From a virus, in IMG/VR virus record IMGVR_UViG_3300044997_000597, positions 1-36,733 of that record: DNA of 36,733 nucleotides; one strand, written 5' to 3'. Positions 19,290 to 26,183 of the stretch are shown here, in pieces. Made by a program: the position numbers and the translations under genes. The notes beneath the pieces were generated by a model. It was not told the origin of the DNA. It worked only from the letters and a program-made list of their open reading frames with translations, and searched no databases. How positions within the stretch are numbered: position 1 is the first letter of the stretch; every line of letters starts with the position of its first letter.

Positions 19290-19592
19290 TTGTTTGATCT
19301 ATTGGTGGCAAAACGTAATGCAGCAGATAGTGCTGACAATCCAGAAGTTATTAATTGGCAGGCGCTGGGAAAACTCACACAAAACGTTCTAGGACAACGC
19401 ATTGATAGTGCAGACAAATTTGGGCCAAGATTCAACGCCAATCCTGCATTTGATCAAATATGTAGTTATGATCCTAGAGGTGTAAAACTTAAAACACGAG
19501 CTAGTGAACAACCTCAACAATCAGGGGGAGATCCCACAAAAGGCAATCTTACAAAAAGTATGGCTAAGAGCGCACTTAACCGAAGACGTTGA
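19290..19592 (+). CDS. C-terminal extension of the 18358 protein, or separate small protein
   Basis: The frame is open from well before 19290, but its only nearby start is a TTG at 19290 without a ribosome site. Read by -1 frameshift, the sequence is continuous with the helix that ends the upstream protein (L-A-S-K-K-K then V-T-E-N-Q-D-K-L-F-D-L-L-V-A-K-R-N-A). The coding part has I-N-W-Q-A-L-G-K-L-T-Q-N-V-L-G-Q-R and Y-D-P-R-G-V-K-L-K-T, and a basic tail. I favour a domain of a 411-residue fusion. A separate TTG-started 100-residue protein, or a homopolymer sequencing error, are the alternatives. Confidence 0.6.
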   Translation: MFDLLVAKRNAADSADNPEVINWQALGKLTQNVLGQRIDSADKFGPRFNANPAFDQICSYDPRGVKLKTRASEQPQQSGGDPTKGNLTKSMAKSALNRRR

Positions 19593-19616
19593 CTAAATTA
19601 ATAATAATGTTACAAT
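19589..19616 (+). promoter_or_regulatory. Sigma70-type promoter before the exonuclease gene
   Basis: TTGACT (19589-19594), a 16-base spacer and TACAAT (19611-19616). Each hexamer matches the consensus at 5 of 6. The predicted start at about 19623 is 3 bases before the ATG, so an AAGG at 19617-19620 would not be in the transcript. Confidence 0.55.
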
Positions 19617-19625
19617 AAGGTTATT

Positions 19626-20342
19626 ATGTCATTAATCAATCCTAAATATCTTTATAAAAGTTTAAAGCGGGATGAATCAAACGGTAAAAGATTATATGCT
19701 TGCCCTGATGGTCACAATGTTCCCAGCGTAACTACCATATTAGATCGTACCAAACCTGAAGAAGCAAAACAAGCACTTAAAGAATGGCGTGATCGTATAG
19801 GATATGTACAGGCACAGGCTATTACTACTGAAGCTGCTGCACGTGGTACGAGGATGCATACATACATTGAACGCTATATAAAAGGTGAAGGCCTTAAAGA
19901 TTCAGTGAGCAATCCATATGCGCAGCAAAGCCTTTTAATGGCTCAAAAAGTAATTAATGAAGGATTTAATAATATAGATGAAATTTGGGGTAACGAAGTG
20001 CCAGTATATTATCCTGAACTCTATGCGGGCACCACTGATTGTGTAGGTTTGCATATGGGTGAACAAAGTATATTAGACTTTAAACAGACCAATAAACCAA
20101 AAAAAATAGAGTGGATTGATGATTATTATCTGCAGGTTACTGCTTATGCCTTGGCTCATAATGCTGTTTATGGTACAGACATACGTAAAGGTGTCATTAT
20201 GATGTGCGTTAGACCCCCAGAAATAGCTCCTGGACAGTGGGGCGAACCTGAATATCAAGAGTTTATCTTAGAAAGTAATGATTTTGACCATTGGAGTCAT
20301 CGTTGGTTTGATAGGCTAGAACAATACTACACCAGCCTATGA
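19626..20342 (+). CDS. PD-(D/E)XK exonuclease
   Basis: A 238-residue RecB/MGME1-like nuclease. G-T-R-M-H-T-Y-I-E-R (74-83) is the conserved alpha-helix motif, Y-A-G-T-T-D138 gives the first metal-binding Asp, and L-D151-F-K153-Q-T completes the D-(D/E)xK core. Y-Y-L-Q-V-T-A-Y-A-L-A (about 167-177) is the QxxxY motif. All catalytic residues seem present. It is close to the length of exonucleases common in marine T4-like phages. It probably degrades DNA ends in recombination, replication or host-genome breakdown. It has a sigma70-type promoter, unlike the structural genes around it. Confidence 0.85.
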   Translation: MSLINPKYLYKSLKRDESNGKRLYACPDGHNVPSVTTILDRTKPEEAKQALKEWRDRIGYVQAQAITTEAAARGTRMHTYIERYIKGEGLKDSVSNPYAQQSLLMAQKVINEGFNNIDEIWGNEVPVYYPELYAGTTDCVGLHMGEQSILDFKQTNKPKKIEWIDDYYLQVTAYALAHNAVYGTDIRKGVIMMCVRPPEIAPGQWGEPEYQEFILESNDFDHWSHRWFDRLEQYYTSL

Positions 20343-20348
20343 TAAATA
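20341..20348 (+). promoter_or_regulatory. Late promoter octamer GATAAATA
   Basis: GATAAATA overlaps the stop of the exonuclease gene and lies 19 bases before the ATG at 20368. The ribosome site AGGGG can pair with CCCT just upstream (4-bp stem, loop ATA), which could dampen initiation. Confidence 0.65.
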
Positions 20349-20367
20349 CCCTATAAGGGGAAAGTAC

Positions 20368-22095
20368 ATGGCCGTAGTGCAAATATCTAAAATTCAAATA
20401 CGTCGTGATATCAAGGATGCTGAACCAGAAGAAAATCTTCCTATAATACTTTCAGCAGGTGAATTAGCTTGGTGTATTGATACCAATCAATTATACATTG
20501 GAACCTATGCTGTCAGTGATCCAGAAAATAGGAGTAACGTGGAAATTCTAACGAAAGAAAGTAATATTTTTAGTATAAGTAGCTATAAATATGGGCCAGT
20601 TAATACATTAGATAATAGTAATTACACTAGAACTATTCAACAGCGTTTAGATGATAGAGTAAATGCTAAATCCTTTAATGTTAGAGGAGATGGAATAGAT
20701 AACGACTCTGACGATATTAATAGAGCTATTAGACGTTTATATAAAGAAACGTTACAGGATGGTGGATTTGTAGATAGACGAGCAGTATTAGAATTCAGTC
20801 CTGGAGTTTATAAACTTGAAGATCCAATTTACATTTATAGTTATACAAAAATAGTTGGTGCGGGTCCAGGTAGAACTATATTCAAATATTTAGGATCTGG
20901 TAGTGCGTTTATTTTTGTTGATGATAATAATAATATTAGTCAAGTTGATTTTTTAAATCAATGTAAAAATGTAAGTTTAAATGATTTTACATTACAAATT
21001 GAGAATAGCAATACTACAGGTTTTGACATGTATTGCGTTAGACACAGTGAATTTGTTAATATAGATATAAAGAGCACATGGGATAGGGATATAAATCCTA
21101 TCATGCGGAATGACAGTGTAGGCATTTTAATGAAAGTCAAAACAGAATTAATTACATGTAAAAATAATAGTTTTAATAATGTTAATATAGAAAAATTCAA
21201 ATATGGTATAAGCAGCAGAGGAGATATAGTCAATAACATTATTAGAAATAGTAGATTTAAAGGAAATGAAATTGCTGTAAACTTAGGTTATTATAATGTA
21301 AACCCAAACGTTATTGCTATTGAAGGTGAAAAGTACGGTCCAAGAAATAATATTATATCAACCTGTACCTTTAATGATATACAAAAACATGCTATTAAAG
21401 TATGGCAAGGAACAGGTAATGTTAGCAGTAAAAACAGTTTTAGATCTGTAGGTAATAATTTTGGTGGCAATATTGAAGCAGCATTTGGACAAATAGAATT
21501 TGATGAATCAAATAATTTGAGTGTAGATGATCACAGTGATAGGCATGAGGATTTAGGCTTTTTAGGAGTTGATGCGTTAAACATAATACCATATGTTAGT
21601 GAAGTTACAGGTTATGGCAGTTACGAAAATAACTTTACTTATAAATTAAATATGGTATATTCTATAAATGATCAGGAACTTTTTAGATTTCCAGTTCCTA
21701 AAAGTAGTACACCGCTTGTAGGGCCCACAGTTTGCAATATTGAAATTGAATATCTTTATCGGAGTCTAGCTAATGATATTGAATATAAAAGATTAAGAAA
21801 AGGCAAGCTAACTTTATTAGTTGATACTAGGAATTATGCTAGTTCGTTAGCCCCGCTAGAATTTATAGATGAATACGACTATTTAGGACATCCCTTGACC
21901 TCAAATGTTCCTGCTCCTCTAGGTGATATAACTGATGAAGACCTATTCTTTGAATTCAAAGCAGTGCTGCATCAACAAAATAATCAATGGCAAGTGAAAG
22001 TATCATATAAGTACAATATCTCAGAATCAAGACTTAATTTTCTTCCAAATCTAGAGTTAGGATCGATAACATATACCTATAGAATATTAAGTTAA
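20368..22095 (+). CDS. Tailspike / tail fibre with right-handed beta-helix
   Basis: A 575-residue protein. Residues about 8-50 (I-Q-I-R-R-D-I, G-E-L-A-W-C-I-D-T-N-Q-L-Y-I-G) form the short fibre-attachment module also present in the giant fibre at 26184. From about residue 105 (F-N-V-R-G-D-G-I-D-N-D-S-D-D-I-N-R-A-I) the protein has the start signature of pectate-lyase-type beta-helix tailspikes, followed by Asn/Ile-rich rungs to about residue 390. The rest is a beta-rich C-terminal domain. Such spikes bind or cleave host surface polysaccharide. Catalytic residues cannot be assigned from sequence alone. A late promoter precedes it. Confidence 0.8.
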   Translation: MAVVQISKIQIRRDIKDAEPEENLPIILSAGELAWCIDTNQLYIGTYAVSDPENRSNVEILTKESNIFSISSYKYGPVNTLDNSNYTRTIQQRLDDRVNAKSFNVRGDGIDNDSDDINRAIRRLYKETLQDGGFVDRRAVLEFSPGVYKLEDPIYIYSYTKIVGAGPGRTIFKYLGSGSAFIFVDDNNNISQVDFLNQCKNVSLNDFTLQIENSNTTGFDMYCVRHSEFVNIDIKSTWDRDINPIMRNDSVGILMKVKTELITCKNNSFNNVNIEKFKYGISSRGDIVNNIIRNSRFKGNEIAVNLGYYNVNPNVIAIEGEKYGPRNNIISTCTFNDIQKHAIKVWQGTGNVSSKNSFRSVGNNFGGNIEAAFGQIEFDESNNLSVDDHSDRHEDLGFLGVDALNIIPYVSEVTGYGSYENNFTYKLNMVYSINDQELFRFPVPKSSTPLVGPTVCNIEIEYLYRSLANDIEYKRLRKGKLTLLVDTRNYASSLAPLEFIDEYDYLGHPLTSNVPAPLGDITDEDLFFEFKAVLHQQNNQWQVKVSYKYNISESRLNFLPNLELGSITYTYRILS

Positions 22096-22099
22096 GGTA

Positions 22100-22128
22100 T
22101 TGTTTTCACCACAAAAAAACAGCATAAT
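22100..22128 (+). promoter_or_regulatory. Sigma70-type promoter before nrdA
   Basis: TTGTTT (22100-22105), a 17-base spacer and CATAAT (22123-22128), 5 bases before the nrdA ATG. The -10 matches 5 of 6, the -35 only 3 of 6. No ribosome site lies between it and the ATG, so the mRNA would start at the ATG. Confidence 0.5.
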
Positions 22129-22133
22129 ATAAT

Positions 22134-24470
22134 ATGAATAAAATCACAGTGGTAAAAAGAAATGGGGAGAGAGAGCTTTTAGACTTATCAAAGTGGCAAG
22201 CCCAAGTTAGTAGAATATGTAATGGTGTTGCAGATGTTAGCCAAAGTATGATAGAAATTAGAAGTAATCCGCATTTTTATGATGGTATAAGAACAAGAGA
22301 AATTGATGAAATCACACTACGTGCGATTGTAGATTTAATTGATGTAGAATCAAATCCAGATATTGGACATACAAATTATCAATATGTGGCTGGCCGACAG
22401 CGGTATCATATGCTGCGTAAAGACGTATATGGCAGCATGGAAATACCCCATATCTATGAAATAGTTAAACGGAATGTAGCCACTGGGTTATATACCAAGG
22501 AACTATTAGAATGGTATTCTGAAGCTGATTGGAATAAAATGAATGATTTTATTGATCATGAAAAAGACTTCCAATATAGCTATGCTGCTATTGAGCAATT
22601 TATTGAAAAGTATCTAATCAAAAATCGTAGTACCAAAGAAACATACGAAACTCCTCAGGTGCGTTATATGGTGGCTGCTGCCACTATATTTCATAAGGAA
22701 GAGCCTAATGTAGCTCGTATGCGTTATATAAAGGAATATTATAATGCAGCTAGTGATGGGTTATTCACTCTTGCCACTCCTGTGCTCGCTGGGCTTGGCA
22801 CTCCTACAAAACAATTTAGTAGCTGTGTGCTTATCCGTAGCGATGATGATCTTGATAGTATTTTTGCCAGCGGAGAGATGATGGCTAAATATGCCAGTAA
22901 ACGTGCTGGGATAGGTTTAGAAATAGGACGCCTCAGACCATTAGGTAGTCCTATTCGTGGTGGCGAAATCATGCATACAGGCATGCTACCATTCCTTAAA
23001 AAGTGGTTTGGTGATTTAAGGAGTTGCAGTCAAGGTGGAATACGCAATGCTAGTGCCACTGTGTTTTATCCTATTTGGCATTATCAGTTTGATGATCTTA
23101 TTGTTCTCAAAAACAATCAAGGAACCGACGAAACCAGGATTCGACATATGGATTATGGGGTTATCCTTTCGGCTTTATTCTGGAGAAGATTCAGAGAACA
23201 AAAAAACATAACCTTCTTTGATCCTAACCAGGTGCCAGATCTCTATGAAGCATTTTATAGAGATACTCAGTTATTCGAAGAATTATATATCAAATATGAG
23301 AATACACCAGGTCTTCGTAAAAAGACCATGAGTGCCGAGGAAGTATTTAAGGGAGGCATACTTAAGGAAAGAACTGATACAGGACGTATATACCTTGTGT
23401 TCATTGATAACGTATTGAATCAAGGCCCATTTGATTCCTTACATCATCCCATATATCAAAGTAATTTATGCTGTGAAATTCTGCTGCCCACACTCCCATT
23501 TAAAAGTCTTAATGACCCCAAAGGTAGAATAGCTTTATGCACCTTGGGATCAATTAACTGGGGCAGTTTCCGTAATCCTGAAGACATGCGTCGTGCCTGC
23601 CGCATTTTGCAGCGCAGCCTATGTAACATACTTGATTATCAAGACTTTTTAAGTATACAAAGTAAATTAAGTAATGATGAAATACAGCCATTAGGCATTG
23701 GGGTCACAAACTTGGCCTACTGGCACGCTAAACGTAGCCTAAAGTACGGTGATAAGGATGCTCTTGCAGAAGTAAAAAGTTGGATGGAACACCAAGCATT
23801 CTATCTAACTGAAGCTACAGTTGAACTAGCCAAAGAGCGTGGTGCCTGTAAGGACAGTCATTTAACATATTATGGTAGAGGCATATTTCCTTGGGAACGT
23901 AGAGCCAAAGGAGTAAATGAACTAACAAACTTTACTCCAGAACTTGATTGGGAACCATTGCGTGAACAAATGAAACAGCACGGTGTGCGCAATGCTACAC
24001 TAATGGCCATTGCTCCTGTTGAATCCAGTAGCGTGGTAATTAATAGTACTAATGGTATTGAACTACCAATGAGTCTTATAAGTACAAAAGAAAGTAAAGC
24101 AGGATCGTTTACACAGGTCGTCCCAGAGTATCATAAACTTAAAAATAAATATCAATTAATGTGGGAACAAACCGATTGTATAGGATACCTTAAAACAGCA
24201 GCAGTATTAGCAGCCTATGTGGATCAGAGTATAAGTACAAATACCTTTTATTCGCCTAGGCATTTTCCTGATCGTAAAGTACCTAGTACGTTGATAGCGA
24301 AAAACCTTTTGCAAGCACATATCTGGGGCATCAAGACATTTTATTATAGTTTGATTGATAAACAAGGAGCCAAAGCAGATATAAAATATACTAGTGGTTC
24401 CAGCAAAGAAAGTAAAATAAATTACACAGAGATAAAAATGGAGGAGGAATGTGATTCCTGTATATTATGA
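22134..24470 (+). CDS. nrdA: Class Ia ribonucleotide reductase, alpha subunit
   Basis: 778 residues, full-length. It reduces ribonucleoside diphosphates to deoxy forms for viral DNA synthesis, with NrdB as radical source. An ATP-cone-like N-terminus (I-T-V-V-K-R-N-G) starts the protein. F-S-S-C-V-L-I, S-N-L-C-C-E-I-L-L-P-T and I-A-L-C-T-L-G hold the cysteines equivalent to E. coli C225, C439 and C462, with the catalytic N and E around C439. K-T-F-Y-Y (near residue 740) gives the radical-transfer tyrosine pair. The tail C773-D-S-C776-I-L is the redox pair recharged by glutaredoxin. It overlaps nrdB by 4 bases and a glutaredoxin gene follows. Confidence 0.97.
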   Translation: MNKITVVKRNGERELLDLSKWQAQVSRICNGVADVSQSMIEIRSNPHFYDGIRTREIDEITLRAIVDLIDVESNPDIGHTNYQYVAGRQRYHMLRKDVYGSMEIPHIYEIVKRNVATGLYTKELLEWYSEADWNKMNDFIDHEKDFQYSYAAIEQFIEKYLIKNRSTKETYETPQVRYMVAAATIFHKEEPNVARMRYIKEYYNAASDGLFTLATPVLAGLGTPTKQFSSCVLIRSDDDLDSIFASGEMMAKYASKRAGIGLEIGRLRPLGSPIRGGEIMHTGMLPFLKKWFGDLRSCSQGGIRNASATVFYPIWHYQFDDLIVLKNNQGTDETRIRHMDYGVILSALFWRRFREQKNITFFDPNQVPDLYEAFYRDTQLFEELYIKYENTPGLRKKTMSAEEVFKGGILKERTDTGRIYLVFIDNVLNQGPFDSLHHPIYQSNLCCEILLPTLPFKSLNDPKGRIALCTLGSINWGSFRNPEDMRRACRILQRSLCNILDYQDFLSIQSKLSNDEIQPLGIGVTNLAYWHAKRSLKYGDKDALAEVKSWMEHQAFYLTEATVELAKERGACKDSHLTYYGRGIFPWERRAKGVNELTNFTPELDWEPLREQMKQHGVRNATLMAIAPVESSSVVINSTNGIELPMSLISTKESKAGSFTQVVPEYHKLKNKYQLMWEQTDCIGYLKTAAVLAAYVDQSISTNTFYSPRHFPDRKVPSTLIAKNLLQAHIWGIKTFYYSLIDKQGAKADIKYTSGSSKESKINYTEIKMEEECDSCIL

Positions 24471-25564
24471 GCAAACAACAATATGATCTACACACAAAGA
24501 CAGACTATATAAATAGAAAAATGTTTTTGGATCCGGCTGGCCAGGTGGTTATACAAAGATTTGAAGAAGTCAAGTATAATAAAATAGCCGACTATGAAAA
24601 AACAGCTAGAGGTTTTTTTTGGGTTCCGGAGGAAATAACCCTATCTAAAGATGCGCAGGATTTTAAAGATGCAAGCGAAGCAGTCAAACATATTTTTACC
24701 AGTAACCTATTAAGACAAACAGCCTTGGATAGCCTACAAGGACGGGCCCCTAGTCAAATATTCACCCCAGTAGTAAGTTTGCCAGAATTAGAAGCATTGG
24801 TTTATAATTGGACCTTTTTTGAAACTAACATTCATAGTCGCAGTTACAGTCATATTATTCGTAATATCTACAATGTGCCTAAAGATGTGTTTAATACTAT
24901 TCATGATACAAAAGAGATTGTGGATATGGCTTCAGGCATTGGCAGATATTATGAACAGTTACACATGATTAACTGTGAAAAAGAACTTGAGGGTTCGGTT
25001 AAAGAGCAAGCACACATTAAAGCTATTTGGCTAGCACTGAACGCCAGTTACGCACTAGAAGCCATACGTTTTATGGTAAGTTTTGCAACAAGTCTAGCCA
25101 TGGTAGAAAATAAAATCTTTATTGGTAATGGTAATATTATCAGTCTTATTCTACAGGACGAATTATTACACAAGGGATGGACAGGTTGGCTGATAAATCA
25201 GGTTGTCAAGGAAGACGGCAGATTCGCTCAGGCTAAAGTAGAATGTGAACAAGAAGTTTACGCCATGTATATGGATGTAATCCGTGAAGAAAAAGCCTGG
25301 GCCGACTATTTGTTTAAATGTGGTCCTGTAATTGGACTTAATGCAAATATTCTAAAAGACTTTGTTGACTATACTGCAACATCATCATTAAAAGAAATAG
25401 GGATAAAGTATTATACTAATATTAAGACTAATCCTATTCCATGGTTTAACAAACACAGCGATACCAGTAAGAAACAAACAGCCTTACAAGAAAATGAATC
25501 AACTAATTATGTTATTGGTGTTATGAGCGATACGATAAATTATGATGAACTTCCACAAATTTAG
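24467..25564 (+). CDS. nrdB: Class Ia ribonucleotide reductase, beta subunit
   Basis: A 365-residue radical-generating subunit. D88 (L-D-S-L-Q-G-R-A-P), E119, H123 and the radical tyrosine Y127 (S-R-S-Y) correspond to D84, E115, H118 and Y122 of E. coli NrdB. The second ligand set follows in L-E-A-I-R-F and Q-D-E-L-L-H. Compared with E. coli and T4 (E-T-I-H), this protein has E-T-N-I-H, one extra residue between the first Glu and His ligands; the D88-to-E119 distance is unchanged. The C-terminus (I-N-Y-D-E-L-P-Q-I) should dock on NrdA. It is coupled to nrdA by an ATGA overlap. Confidence 0.95.
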   Translation: MSKQQYDLHTKTDYINRKMFLDPAGQVVIQRFEEVKYNKIADYEKTARGFFWVPEEITLSKDAQDFKDASEAVKHIFTSNLLRQTALDSLQGRAPSQIFTPVVSLPELEALVYNWTFFETNIHSRSYSHIIRNIYNVPKDVFNTIHDTKEIVDMASGIGRYYEQLHMINCEKELEGSVKEQAHIKAIWLALNASYALEAIRFMVSFATSLAMVENKIFIGNGNIISLILQDELLHKGWTGWLINQVVKEDGRFAQAKVECEQEVYAMYMDVIREEKAWADYLFKCGPVIGLNANILKDFVDYTATSSLKEIGIKYYTNIKTNPIPWFNKHSDTSKKQTALQENESTNYVIGVMSDTINYDELPQI

Positions 25565-25576
25565 AAAGGAAAACAC

Positions 25577-25819
25577 ATGAAAGCCGTTTTATGGAGTAAG
25601 TATCACTGTCCCTATTGTGACCAAGCCAAAAGACTTTTACAGAGGGAAGGTATAGACTTTGAGGAACGTAAAATAGGTGATGGATGGACTAAAGAAGAAT
25701 TGCTTGAAGTAGTTCCTACTGCTAGAACAGTTCCACAAATATTAATAAATGATGAATATATTGGTGGGTATCAAGAATTAGCTTTATATTTCCAAACAAG
25801 AGATTACCATGCTATTTGA
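25577..25819 (+). CDS. Glutaredoxin
   Basis: 80 residues, the usual length for a viral glutaredoxin. C11-P-Y-C14 is the redox site, T-V-P (51-53) the cis-proline loop and G-G-Y (63-65) the glutathione-binding turn. It most likely re-reduces the C-terminal cysteines of NrdA, as its position right after nrdAB suggests. AAAGGA lies 8 bases before the ATG. It overlaps the next gene by 11 bases. Confidence 0.9.
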   Translation: MKAVLWSKYHCPYCDQAKRLLQREGIDFEERKIGDGWTKEELLEVVPTARTVPQILINDEYIGGYQELALYFQTRDYHAI

Positions 25820-26099
25820 AAAAACGTTTACACAAAATGAAGTCATAAGCCTAAAGGTTAGTAGTGGAGAAGAAATATTAGGTCGATATGTTCGTGAAGA
25901 TGATAGATATTTTTATCTAAGCAAACCTAATGTGCTAATGATGAACCCACAGGGTATGGGGATGGTTCCTTACATGTTCACTGTAAATCCAGATGAAGAC
26001 TATGCTATAACAAAAGCTAGTATCATTACTATATCACGCACAAGTAGCGATGTAGCCAAACAATATCTTAGTAAAACCTCAGGGATAGCTCTAGGATAG
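25809..26099 (+). CDS. Sm/SH3-like small beta-barrel protein
   Basis: A 96-residue protein. V-I-S-L-K-V-S-S-G-E-E-I-L-G-R-Y-V-R-E-D-D-R-Y-F-Y-L-S-K-P (12-40) follows the Sm-type pattern: strand, G-x-E, strand, D-D turn, strand ending in a buried Leu. A Met-rich hydrophobic loop (L-M-M-N-P-Q-G-M-G-M-V-P-Y-M) and a further strand come next. It is coupled to the glutaredoxin gene. Phage Sm-like proteins may bind RNA as Hfq does, but the fold call is from pattern only and no RNA-binding residues are identifiable. Confidence 0.55.
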   Translation: MLFEKTFTQNEVISLKVSSGEEILGRYVREDDRYFYLSKPNVLMMNPQGMGMVPYMFTVNPDEDYAITKASIITISRTSSDVAKQYLSKTSGIALG

Positions 26100-26108
26100 A
26101 GCATTTTT
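26088..26108 (+). terminator. Weak candidate intrinsic terminator
   Basis: GCTCT, loop AGGAT, AGAGC, then ATTTTTAT. The five-pair stem overlaps the stop codon of the 25809 gene and separates the RNR operon from the fibre operon. The short U tract makes it weak. Confidence 0.45.
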
Positions 26109-26124
26109 ATATCAAACTGTTCTA

Positions 26125-26132
26125 AATAAATA
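26125..26132 (+). promoter_or_regulatory. Late promoter octamer AATAAATA for the giant fibre
   Basis: AATAAATA lies 51 bases before the ATG at 26184 and precedes a structured leader. Confidence 0.6.
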
Positions 26133-26140
26133 GTGTATTA

Positions 26141-26173
26141 AGCGATTTGGAGCTTGTCTTCAAATGTATCGCT
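26141..26173 (+). promoter_or_regulatory. 5' leader stem-loop ending at the ribosome site of the giant fibre gene
   Basis: AGCGAT (26141-26146) pairs with ATCGCT (26168-26173). Inside it, TTGGAG pairs with CTTCAA (one G-T wobble) around loop CTTGT, with a four-base ATGT bulge on the 3' side. The twelve-pair structure ends exactly before GGAG (26174-26177), so it could position or gate ribosome entry. Confidence 0.6.
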
Positions 26174-26183
26174 GGAGAACAGA

